In this document: positions 10,489 through 17,216 of the stretch, one piece after another
Layout: the number at the start of each line of letters is the position of its first letter
Position numbering within the stretch: the stretch's first letter is position 1
NCBI GenBank assembly: GCA_015494335.1
Contig: WGBK01000436.1
Location: forward strand, 1-20,199
Source of the DNA: Gammaproteobacteria bacterium
Lineage (GTDB): Bacteria > Pseudomonadota > Gammaproteobacteria > GCA-001735895
Reading direction: 5' to 3'
Length of the DNA: 20,199 nucleotides
Notes under the pieces: model-generated
The model's database searches: none
Told to the model about the DNA's origin: nothing
The model's input: only the letters and a program-made list of their open reading frames with translations
Program-made: the position numbers and the translations under genes

Positions 10489-11148
10489 TCAGGCGATGCT
10501 GTCGAGCTGCTGGAAGATCTTGTCGCGGATTTCCTCGACCTTGCCGATGCCGTCGACCCGGATGTACTTCGGTGCCTTCGGATCGCCGGATTCGGCCCAT
10601 TTGGAGTAGAACTCGATCAGCGGCTCGGTCTGCTGGTGATAGACCTCGAGGCGCTTGCGTACCGTTTCTTCCTTGTCGTCCTCGCGCTGGATCAGGTCTT
10701 CGCCGGTGACATCATCCTTGCCCTCGACCTTGGGCGGGTTGAAAATCACATGGTAGGTGCGCCCGGAACCGGGATGCACGCGGCGGCCGCTCATGCGACG
10801 GATGATCTCGTCGTCGTCGACATCGATCTCGACCACGGCATCGATATCGGTCAGCTCCTTCAGCGCCTCGGCCTGGGGGATGGTGCGCGGGAAGCCGTCG
10901 AGCAGGAAGCCGTTCTTGCAGTCGTCCTGGGCAATGCGCTCCTTGATCAGGCCGAGGATGATGTCGTCGGACACCAGTCCGCCGGCATCCATGATCTTCT
11001 TCGCCTCGAGACCCAGCGGCGTACCCGCCTTGACAGCGGCGCGCAGCATGTCGCCGGTGGAAATCTGGGGAATGTTGTATTTTTCCGTAATGTATTGCGC
11101 CTGGGTGCCCTTACCGGCTCCCGGACCGCCGAGTAGTATGATTTTCAT
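10489..11148 (-). CDS. adk: adenylate kinase
   Basis: Adenylate kinase interconverts ATP + AMP with 2 ADP in the cytoplasm and returns the AMP left by PPi-releasing ligations to the nucleotide pool. The 219-residue protein is the long form with a LID domain. It has the P-loop GGPGAGKGT (residues 7-15), the AMP-binding segment ISTGDMLR, FLLDGFPRT and the LID start GRRVHPGSGRTYH. The LID lacks the four zinc-binding cysteines found in many Gram-positive enzymes. An in-frame GTG at 11154 would add two residues, but GAGG sits correctly for the ATG at 11146-11148. It lies between hppA and the divergent pfp, a meaningful neighbourhood for PPi and adenylate balance. Confidence 0.97.
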   Translation of the reverse strand: MKIILLGGPGAGKGTQAQYITEKYNIPQISTGDMLRAAVKAGTPLGLEAKKIMDAGGLVSDDIILGLIKERIAQDDCKNGFLLDGFPRTIPQAEALKELTDIDAVVEIDVDDDEIIRRMSGRRVHPGSGRTYHVIFNPPKVEGKDDVTGEDLIQREDDKEETVRKRLEVYHQQTEPLIEFYSKWAESGDPKAPKYIRVDGIGKVEEIRDKIFQQLDSIA

Positions 11149-11476
11149 GTCCACCTCAATTCATTCTTATAGGGTCGGGACGATAGCGCTGCCGGGATCG
11201 CGATGCATTGATGCATATCAACGCCCCCGGCAGAGCGGGGCAGATCGCCCGCAGCATCCATTCCGACCCGATGCATTCTGCCACAGGCCGCGCCAGCCGG
11301 CGAAGTCAGGTTTTGTATCAAGGGATCGAATAAGCTTATAAGGACATGCAAAAGACCACTGATTATTGTATATTCCCCGCCCACTCGCGCGATCACGGCC
11401 CGCGCCAACCCGATTCGACAGCTTCCAGAAACCGATGGCCCGCAACGGCGGTGCCGAACAACGATACGGAGACAAC
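11149..11476. promoter_or_regulatory. 328-bp divergent regulatory region between adk and pfp
   Basis: No gene is seen here. The stretch drives adk leftwards and pfp rightwards. Visible elements, in order, are: a minus-strand TATAAG (11171-11166) as possible adk -10; an 8-bp inverted repeat, CTGCCGGG (11189-11196) with CCCGGCAG (11226-11233); the FNR-type box between those arms; three copies of GATGCAT (11202, 11210, 11270); a 10-bp palindrome ATAAGCTTAT (11330-11339); and two possible pfp promoters. One is TTGTAT (11313-11318) with TATAAG (11337-11342), 18 bp apart. The other is a TATATT at 11369-11374 with no clear -35. Confidence 0.65.
11208..11221. promoter_or_regulatory. FNR/ANR-type binding site
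   Basis: The sequence TTGATGCATATCAA matches the FNR consensus TTGAT-N4-ATCAA at all ten defined bases. Its centre (11214.5) is 66 bp upstream of the adk ATG and about 55 bp upstream of the start expected from the minus-strand TATAAG. It is about 120-165 bp from the candidate pfp promoters. It is therefore better placed to affect adk, although loop-dependent or repressor effects on pfp are possible. The regulator gene is not in the window. Confidence 0.5.
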
Positions 11477-12733
11477 ATGAGCAAGAAAAACGCATTCTAC
11501 GCCCAGTCTGGCGGCGTGACCGCGGTCATCAACGCATCCGCCTGCGGCGTCATCGAGGCCTGCCGCAAGCACGGCGACAAGATCGGCAATGTCTATGCCG
11601 GCAAGAACGGCATCATCGGCGCCCTGACCGAGCAGCTGATCGACACTTCGAAGGAATCCGATGCCGATATCGCCGCACTCAAGAGCACGCCTTCCGGCGC
11701 CTTCGGATCCTGCCGTTTCAAGCTCAAGAGCCTGGAAGACAACCAGCGCGAATACGAGCGTCTGATCGAGGTGTTCAAGGCCCACGACATCGGCTATTTC
11801 TTCTACAACGGCGGCGGCGACTCCGCCGACACCTGCTACAAGGTCTCCCAGCTGTCCGAGAAGATGGGCTTCCCGGTACAGGCCATCCATGTGCCGAAAA
11901 CCGTCGACAACGATCTGCCGATCACCGACAACTGCCCCGGCTTCGGCTCCGTGGCCAAGTACATCGCCGTATCCACGCTGGAGGCCAGCTACGACGTGCG
12001 CTCCATGGCCGCAACCTCGACAAAGATCTTCGTCATCGAGGTCATGGGCCGCCATGCCGGCTGGATCGCCGCCGCCGGCGCCCTGGTCGAGGACTACGGC
12101 ATCCCGGTGGTCACCCTGTTCCCGGAGATCGAGTTCGACAAGGACAAGTTCCTCGCCGCCGTCGACGCCAAGGTCAAGGAACACGGCTACTGCACCATCG
12201 TGCTGTCCGAAGGCTGCCACTGGCCGGACGGCAAGTTCCTCGCCGAACAGGGTACCCGCGATTCCTTCGGCCATGCCCAGCTCGGCGGCGCCGCCCCCGT
12301 GGTCGCCAACATGATCAAGGAAGCACTTGGCCACAAGTTCCACTGGGCCGTGGCCGATTACCTGCAGCGCGCGGCGCGTCACCTCGCCTCGGCTTCCGAT
12401 GTCGAGCAGGCCTATGCCCTGGGCCAGGCCGCCGTCGAAAAGGCGCTGGAAGGCAAGAACTCCATCATGCCGACCATCGTGCGCGAATCCTCCAGCCCCT
12501 ACCAATGGAGCATCGGCGAGGCGCCCCTGTCCGAGGTGGCCAATGTCGAGAAGATGATGCCGATGGAATTCATCACCGAAGACGGCTTCGGCATCACCGA
12601 GCAGTGCAAGGAATACCTCTACCCGCTGATCCAGGGCGAGGACTATCCCGAGTATGACGCCAACGGCATGCCGAAATACGTCACGCTGAAGAACGAACTG
12701 GTGGCACAGAAACTGCCCAAGTTCGAGATCTGA
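11477..12733 (+). CDS. pfp: pyrophosphate-dependent 6-phosphofructokinase
   Basis: This enzyme reversibly phosphorylates fructose 6-phosphate with PPi in glycolysis or gluconeogenesis. In related autotrophs and methanotrophs it also handles sedoheptulose and ribulose phosphates. The 418-residue protein carries the phosphofructokinase fold motifs GGVTAVIN, YNGGGDS (111-116), PKTVDND (140-146) and MGRHAGW (190-196). Aspartate 115 aligns with the position that is glycine 104 in ATP-dependent E. coli PfkA, and lysine 141 aligns with residue 124. This Asp/Lys pair is the known marker of PPi use. The ATG at 11477 has GGAG five bases upstream. An upstream in-frame ATG at 11366 lies in the promoter region and gives non-homologous residues. 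It is divergent from adk-hppA and followed by ppa. Confidence 0.93.
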   Translation: MSKKNAFYAQSGGVTAVINASACGVIEACRKHGDKIGNVYAGKNGIIGALTEQLIDTSKESDADIAALKSTPSGAFGSCRFKLKSLEDNQREYERLIEVFKAHDIGYFFYNGGGDSADTCYKVSQLSEKMGFPVQAIHVPKTVDNDLPITDNCPGFGSVAKYIAVSTLEASYDVRSMAATSTKIFVIEVMGRHAGWIAAAGALVEDYGIPVVTLFPEIEFDKDKFLAAVDAKVKEHGYCTIVLSEGCHWPDGKFLAEQGTRDSFGHAQLGGAAPVVANMIKEALGHKFHWAVADYLQRAARHLASASDVEQAYALGQAAVEKALEGKNSIMPTIVRESSSPYQWSIGEAPLSEVANVEKMMPMEFITEDGFGITEQCKEYLYPLIQGEDYPEYDANGMPKYVTLKNELVAQKLPKFEI

Positions 12734-12741
12734 TGCCGACC

Positions 12742-12784
12742 GGGGGAGCCGCGGCTCCCCCGGCCTTCCGGCCTCCTCGAGGCC
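12742..12784 (+). terminator. tandem GC hairpins after pfp (no T-run)
   Basis: A perfect 9-bp stem (GGGGGAGCC at 12742-12750 with GGCTCCCCC at 12753-12761) starts 8 bp after the pfp stop. It is followed by a second small hairpin (GGCCTC/GAGGCC, 12770-12784). Neither is followed by a T-rich tract, so they look more like an RNA-stabilising or rho-assisted 3' end than a canonical intrinsic terminator. Confidence 0.5.
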
Positions 12785-12842
12785 TGGCCCCCTCACTGGC
12801 CACTACCCGCGCTTCCCCTTCGGGAACCCCTCAGCGCACCCC

Positions 12843-12871
12843 TCTACAAGCCCCCGATCGACTGCTATAAT
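12843..12871 (+). promoter_or_regulatory. extended -10 sigma-70 promoter of ppa
   Basis: TCTACA (12843-12848, 4 of 6 consensus) and a perfect TATAAT (12866-12871) are separated by 17 bp. A TG one base upstream of the -10 (TGCTATAAT) makes it an extended -10 promoter. Transcription would begin near 12878, giving a leader of about 40 nt before the ppa ATG. This is the best-looking promoter in the window. Confidence 0.75.
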
Positions 12872-12919
12872 CGCGCGCTGGGCTTAACCATTGAATTTTT
12901 CTATCAGGATATCAATATA

Positions 12920-13468
12920 ATGAATCTCGATCGCGTCACCTCGGGCCACGACTGCCCCAACGATGTCAACGTCATCATCGAAATCCCTTCCCATGCCGAT
13001 CCCGTCAAGTACGAGGTGGACAAGGATACCGGCGCCATGTTCGTCGACCGCTTCATGGGTACCGCCATGCACTATCCCTGCAACTACGGCTATGTGCCGC
13101 ACACCCTGTCCGACGACGGCGACCCCGCCGATGTACTGGTCATCACCCCGGTGCCCCTGATCAGCGGCTCGGTGATCCGCGTGCGCCCCATCGGCATGCT
13201 CAAGATGACCGACGAATCCGGCGAGGACGGCAAGATCCTGGCCGTGCCGATCGACAAGCTGTCCCGCTCCTATCGCCACATCGAGAGCTTCCGCGACATG
13301 CCGCGGGATCTGCTCGATGCCATCGCGCACTTCTTCGATCACTACAAGGACCTGGAAGACGGCAAATGGGTACGCATCGAGGGTTGGGTCGGCCCCGAGG
13401 AAGCCAAGCAGGAAATCATGGACAGCATCGAACGCTTCAACAGCGCCAAGGAGAAACCCTGCTTCTGA
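12920..13468 (+). CDS. ppa: inorganic pyrophosphatase, soluble family I
   Basis: This cytoplasmic enzyme hydrolyses PPi to two phosphates and pulls biosynthetic reactions forward. The 182-residue protein has normal family I length. It shows IEIPSHADPVKYEVDKDTG (about 20-38), MHYPCNYGYVP (50-60) and the metal-binding signature D66-G-D68-P-A-D71. The ATG at 12920 has AGGA ten bases upstream. It sits behind its own promoter after pfp. A soluble pyrophosphatase in the same block as two PPi-using enzymes, HppA and Pfp, could compete with them, so separate regulation is expected. A REP-like palindrome lies just after the stop. Confidence 0.96.
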   Translation: MNLDRVTSGHDCPNDVNVIIEIPSHADPVKYEVDKDTGAMFVDRFMGTAMHYPCNYGYVPHTLSDDGDPADVLVITPVPLISGSVIRVRPIGMLKMTDESGEDGKILAVPIDKLSRSYRHIESFRDMPRDLLDAIAHFFDHYKDLEDGKWVRIEGWVGPEEAKQEIMDSIERFNSAKEKPCF

Positions 13469-13478
13469 AAACAACTGC

Positions 13479-13505
13479 GATGGGTTTCGCTACGCTCAAC
13501 CCATC
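13479..13505. repeat. REP-like palindromic element
   Basis: Perfect 8-bp arms GATGGGTT (13479-13486) and AACCCATC (13498-13505) flank an 11-base centre containing TCGCTACGCTC. From memory, this is a short intergenic palindrome that recurs in many proteobacterial genomes and gives the spurious peptide WVERSETH when translated. Only one copy is in this window. It lies between the convergent ppa and diguanylate cyclase genes, where it may act as a bidirectional transcript end, although there is no T-run. Confidence 0.6.
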
Positions 13506-13529
13506 CTACGACTGCCGGAGCGTTCGCAA

Positions 13530-14204
13530 TCAGGACTTGTTCGACGAGAACAGCGCCGCCCGCTCGTCCGGGCTGACTTCGCCCGGCTCGCCGCTGCCGC
13601 TGTAGGTCGGGTGCGCCACCCGGTTGCGGCCAGCTTCCTTGGCCTGGTAGAGCCAGTGGTCGACGCGCTTGACGAAGGCTTCCGGGCTGTCCTGGTCGGT
13701 ATAGCGATAGCAGTCCACGCCAAAGCTGGCGGTCAGCGAGAAGCGCTCCTCGCCAAAAAGCACGGGGGTCTGTTCGAGGCTGAGGCGAATGCGCTCGGCG
13801 ATGGCCACCGCCATCGGCAGCCCGGTCTGGGGCACGATCACGGCGAATTCCTCTCCGCCGTAGCGGCAGACGATATCCAGCTGGCGCAGTTCCTGGCGAA
13901 ACACCCGCGCTGCGGTCTTCAGGGCGACATTGCCGCCCTCGTGCCCCCAGCGGTCGTTGACCTGCTTGAAGTGATCGAGATCGACCATGATCAGGCAGGT
14001 CGGCCGGCCGGTACGCCGGGTGCGTTGCATCTCGGTATCCAGCACCTGGCTGAAATACCGGTAGTTGAACAGGCCGGTCAGGGTATCGGTGGTCACCAGC
14101 TGCTGCAATTCCCGGTTTTCCTCGCGCAGTCGCTCGACTTCCCGCAACCAGCGGCAATCGGGTTCGAGCAAAGGGCATTCGGGGGAAAAGCGGGATTCGG
14201 GCAT
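13530..14204 (-). CDS. stand-alone GGDEF diguanylate cyclase
   Basis: It probably makes the second messenger c-di-GMP from two GTP. The 224-residue protein has a short N-terminal segment with a leucine/charged helix (about 18-37, WLREVERLREENRELQQLV), likely a coiled coil that allows dimerisation. A full GGDEF domain follows at about 38-195. The active-site motif is GGEEF (116-120), with metal and substrate residues in VDLDHFKQVND. The inhibitory I-site RxxD (R107-D110) lies exactly five residues before it, so product feedback is expected. No transmembrane or recognised sensory domain is present, so its input signal is unknown. A 17-residue tail rich in S, G and E follows. It is divergent from the HIT-family gene. 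Confidence 0.92.
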   Translation of the reverse strand: MPESRFSPECPLLEPDCRWLREVERLREENRELQQLVTTDTLTGLFNYRYFSQVLDTEMQRTRRTGRPTCLIMVDLDHFKQVNDRWGHEGGNVALKTAARVFRQELRQLDIVCRYGGEEFAVIVPQTGLPMAVAIAERIRLSLEQTPVLFGEERFSLTASFGVDCYRYTDQDSPEAFVKRVDHWLYQAKEAGRNRVAHPTYSGSGEPGEVSPDERAALFSSNKS

Positions 14205-14250
14205 CGATCTCAGTCTGTGGCGACAGGGCTATGGACCCTGCCGTTTCGAT

Positions 14251-14256
14251 TATAAT
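14251..14256 (+). promoter_or_regulatory. -10 hexamer upstream of the HIT-family gene
   Basis: A perfect TATAAT lies 28 bp before the ATG at 14284 in the 79-bp gap divergent from the diguanylate cyclase. No good -35 or TG extension is visible, so transcription may need an activator. The expected start is near 14263, giving a leader of about 20 nt. Confidence 0.45.
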
Positions 14257-14283
14257 GGCTTTTTGACATCAACGAAGCAGCTT

Positions 14284-15312
14284 ATGCACCCCAAACCCTT
14301 CGCGTCGGACGACGACTTCGAGAGCCTGTTCGTCGATCGACTGCGGCAGCTGCTGCGCCTGCCGCCGGATCGCGATGCCCTCGGCCTGTACATCCTGGTG
14401 CTGGCCAATGCCAGCATGCTGCCGCAACTGCTGGAACAACTCGGCGATGAACTGAGGGCGCGATACCGGCAACTGGCCGCGCTACCGTCCGATCACTGGG
14501 CCGATACCGCGCCAGACGATTGCGCCGTGTTCGAACGGCTTGCGGACTTCGACCTGTCCCAACCGCCCCGAGTGGAATACCGCGAGGTCGGCCCCTGGCG
14601 GCTGCAGTACAACCCCCTGCGCAGCCTGCGCCCGGCGCGCAACAGCCAGGCCCGAATCACGGCCTTGCGTCAGCCCTTCGACGAGCAGGGCTTTCACTTC
14701 GACAAGCCCTTCCTCGAACGCGAAATCCTGTGGCGCGGCGAACTCGCGGGCACGGATCTGCGCCTGCTGTTCAACAAGTTCCCCTTCGCCCGCCATCACT
14801 GCCTGACGCTGATCGACGCCACGGCGCATCGGCCGCAATTCCTCTCGGCGCAGGATCTCGACCAGTTGCTGCGGGTCATGGACACGCTGAAGCCGCTGAA
14901 GGGCCTTGCCCTTGCCTGGAACTCTCTCGGCGCCCAGGCCTCGGTCAACCATCAGCACTGGCAGATGACCCTGAGCGAGCAGACCTACCCGGTGGAGGCC
15001 GGGTGCTGGCTTCACAACGGCGGCACTGAAGCCTATCCGCTGGAGGTGGAACGATACGGGAACGAACACGAACTGTGGCATGCCATCGACGATTGCCAGA
15101 ACGGCAATCAGGCCTTCAACCTGTTCCTGCGTCCCGGCCGCTACTGGCTGCTGAAACGGCGCCTGCAGGGTGACTACCAGATGTCGGACTGGATCGGCGG
15201 TCTGGCATGGTCCGAGGCCTGCGGCGTGTTCAGCCTGAGCGATGAAGCCGCTTTCCGGGGCTTGACCCGCGAAGACATCGAGACGGAACTCGCACGTCTG
15301 CGTATCGCCTAA
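14284..15312 (+). CDS. Ap4A phosphorylase/GalT-like HIT-superfamily nucleotidyl enzyme
   Basis: The 342-residue protein resembles the Ap4A phosphorylase, GDP-sugar phosphorylase and GalT branch of the HIT superfamily. These enzymes cleave or exchange nucleotide phosphoanhydrides through a histidine intermediate. Visible motifs are NKFPFARHH (about 164-172), an AWNSLGAQASVNHQHWQ segment (211-227) equivalent to the NSxGaSxxHxHxQ signature, and the catalytic-type H223-x-H225-x-Q227. About 100 N-terminal residues precede the conserved part and are not recognised. The start is the first ATG after the -10 box. The stop overlaps by four bases the end of the opposing PP2C-type gene. Substrate (Ap4A, GDP-hexose or other) cannot be told from sequence. 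Confidence 0.65.
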   Translation: MHPKPFASDDDFESLFVDRLRQLLRLPPDRDALGLYILVLANASMLPQLLEQLGDELRARYRQLAALPSDHWADTAPDDCAVFERLADFDLSQPPRVEYREVGPWRLQYNPLRSLRPARNSQARITALRQPFDEQGFHFDKPFLEREILWRGELAGTDLRLLFNKFPFARHHCLTLIDATAHRPQFLSAQDLDQLLRVMDTLKPLKGLALAWNSLGAQASVNHQHWQMTLSEQTYPVEAGCWLHNGGTEAYPLEVERYGNEHELWHAIDDCQNGNQAFNLFLRPGRYWLLKRRLQGDYQMSDWIGGLAWSEACGVFSLSDEAAFRGLTREDIETELARLRIA

Positions 15313-17216
15313 AGGTCCCGCGCCAGGCGGATACCCACATTGTACTGCCCCTTGTTGCTGGGGAATTTCTCGCGGTTCTCGACCCGCATCGAGGTCGCCG
15401 GGCTGCGGAAGGCGCCGCCGCGCACCACGCGCACCGAGCAATCGCCTCCTTCCCAGACAGAGCCATCCTCGGGCGCGCCCTGGTAGTTGCGGTGGTAGCA
15501 GTCATGCACCCATTCGTAGAGATTGCCGGCGGTATCGTGCAGGCCAAAGGGATTGGCCGGATAGGAACCCACCTTGGCCGGTCGACTGGTATTCAGGTCG
15601 GTGCCGCAATCGAAGCAATGAGCCATACCCTTGCCCTTGTCCGTGCCCCACCAGTAGCTGGTGTTGGAACCGGCGCGGGCCGCGTATTCCCACTCGGCTT
15701 CCGACGGCAGGCGGTATTTCTTGCCGGTCTGGCGGGACAGCCACTTGGTGTAGGCCAGCGCATCGTCCCAGGAGACATTGAAAACCGGCGTGGTTTTGCG
15801 ATCCAGTCCGTTGCTGGAGGGCTTGCGACGACCGGTGGCCTCGGCAAAACGGTCGTAGTCGGCGAAGGTGACCTCGTTCACCGACATGGCAAAGGGGCGA
15901 ATGCGTACCGCGTGCCGCGGGGTTTCGTCGGCGCCATAGGCCCCGCTGCCGCCCATGCGGAACGTGCCACCCGGGATGGCTACCATCTTCGGCGCGCGGC
16001 CGCCCACGGCCAGACGGTCGGAGAAGGGCTTGGCGGAAACCGCTTGCTGCGTGGCCGTGCTCTTCGGCTGCTTGACCAGGGGCCGGCGCGTTTGCGCTGG
16101 CGGCGCCTTGCTGGTCGCCGGTGCAGGAGTGACCTGTGCAGCGGGTGTTTCAGTCGCTGCGGGCTCCGTTTCATCCTGTGCAATCTCGGGTTCGGCGGTC
16201 AGATCTTTGATCCAGGCCGTGGCCGTCTGCAGCCCCTGCGCCACATAGCCCCGATCCCAGGCATACCAGCCGCCGCCTCCGAGCAGGCCGATCAGCAGCA
16301 GCCACATCAGCCATTTCCAGGAACGGGGTTCGCCTTCGTCCTCGAAATCGTAACGCGGGGTCGGCGCCGGCGCGGTCGGGTCGAAATTGACCGGCGGCAC
16401 CTTGGACAGCGGCTCCTTGGGCACCGAGACCGGCGGCTCCATCTCCAGGTCCATGCGTTCCTTGAGATCGGTAACGATGACCGTGGTGTTGTCCTGGTTG
16501 ATCTTGTTGGCTTCCTCGACCGCCTTGAGCAGGGCGTAGACACATTCGCGCGCCGTCACCGACCAGCTTGAATACTGGATGATAGCGCCGGCACCGAGGG
16601 TATCCAGGCCGTCGCTGGCCACGATCACGCGGTCGCCCTCGCGCAGGCGGATCGGATCCTTCGGACAATCGATGGAACTGATTTCCTCACCGGTCATGGC
16701 ACTCATCAGCATGCTGCGGGACATGCCCGGCTGCTCGGTGATGTCCATGCCCTGCTCCTTCATCATGTCGATGTAGGCGCCGTAGCTGTGATCGGCATTC
16801 TGCTTGATCAGCTCGCGATCGCGCAGCAGGTAGAGATGGCTGTCGCCGACGCTGACCCAGTACAGCTTGTTGCCCTCGAGATAGGCGGCCACCATGGTGC
16901 AGCCCATGCCGCGCAGGGCCGGGGTTTCCTTGATCGAGTCGGCAATCTGTTCATTGGCGCGCAGCAGGGCTGCGGTCAGGGCTTCGGGGATCTTGCGCGT
17001 CGGGAATTCGTTCTGGAAGGCCTTGTTGAAGGTGGCCACCACCATGTTGCTGGCGACATTGCCGGCCGCATGCCCGCCCATGCCGTCCGCCATGATCAGC
17101 AGGGCGCAGGGAACGCCGTCGTCATTCTCGCCCAGCTGGGCGACCATGTAGGCATCTTCCTGGTAGTCGCGGGCGCCATCGATCTGATCGGCGGCAATAT
17201 CGAATTCGAAGCTCAT
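15309..17216 (-). CDS. PP2C phosphatase-TM-FGE/SUMF1-like fusion protein
   Basis: This 635-residue protein has three parts. Residues 1-255 are a PP2C-type Ser/Thr phosphatase with RDYQEDAY (E20, D21), ADGMGGH (D44), VSVGDSHLYL, ASDGLD (D202) and NQDNTT (D242), so the metal-binding set is complete. One membrane helix (about 301-319) follows, then a Pro/Ala/Thr-rich linker (about 345-400). Residues 407-635 form a formylglycine-generating-enzyme (FGE)-sulfatase fold domain with IPGGTFRMG, VSWDDALAYTKWLS, YRLPSEAEWEYAARAG, NLYEWVHD and VVRGGAF. The end region (RSPATSMRVENREK) lacks the cysteine pair that does FGE chemistry, so the domain is probably a binding or sensing module. Expected topology is a cytoplasmic phosphatase with the C-terminal domain in the periplasm. 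No kinase gene is next to it. Confidence 0.88.
   Translation of the reverse strand: MSFEFDIAADQIDGARDYQEDAYMVAQLGENDDGVPCALLIMADGMGGHAAGNVASNMVVATFNKAFQNEFPTRKIPEALTAALLRANEQIADSIKETPALRGMGCTMVAAYLEGNKLYWVSVGDSHLYLLRDRELIKQNADHSYGAYIDMMKEQGMDITEQPGMSRSMLMSAMTGEEISSIDCPKDPIRLREGDRVIVASDGLDTLGAGAIIQYSSWSVTARECVYALLKAVEEANKINQDNTTVIVTDLKERMDLEMEPPVSVPKEPLSKVPPVNFDPTAPAPTPRYDFEDEGEPRSWKWLMWLLLIGLLGGGGWYAWDRGYVAQGLQTATAWIKDLTAEPEIAQDETEPAATETPAAQVTPAPATSKAPPAQTRRPLVKQPKSTATQQAVSAKPFSDRLAVGGRAPKMVAIPGGTFRMGGSGAYGADETPRHAVRIRPFAMSVNEVTFADYDRFAEATGRRKPSSNGLDRKTTPVFNVSWDDALAYTKWLSRQTGKKYRLPSEAEWEYAARAGSNTSYWWGTDKGKGMAHCFDCGTDLNTSRPAKVGSYPANPFGLHDTAGNLYEWVHDCYHRNYQGAPEDGSVWEGGDCSVRVVRGGAFRSPATSMRVENREKFPSNKGQYNVGIRLARDL

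Noticed and set aside
11149..11154. GTG start two codons upstream of the adk ATG
   Set aside because: The GAGG ribosome-binding sequence would abut the GTG, while it is well spaced for the ATG, and adenylate kinases usually begin MKIILLG.
11202..11276. Three GATGCAT copies as an iteron-like or CRISPR-like array
   Set aside because: They are short, unevenly spaced (8 and 60 bp) and partly created by the FNR-like box, so not a real array.
11366..11476. N-terminal extension of pfp from an upstream ATG
   Set aside because: It overlaps promoter-like sequence and adds 37 residues with no homology. The ATG at 11477 has a good ribosome-binding site.
11393..12796. 467-codon open frame antisense to pfp
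   Set aside because: The composition (G, A, D, H, L rich) is typical of reverse-complement translation, and pfp has full family motifs on the other strand.
13342..14178. Minus-strand frame ending with a WVERSETH-like peptide
   Set aside because: This peptide is a translation of the REP-like palindrome plus an out-of-frame reading of the diguanylate cyclase and ppa.
15309..15995. Active formylglycine-generating enzyme
   Set aside because: The fold motifs are present, but the C-terminal cysteine pair of FGE is absent and no sulfatase gene is near.
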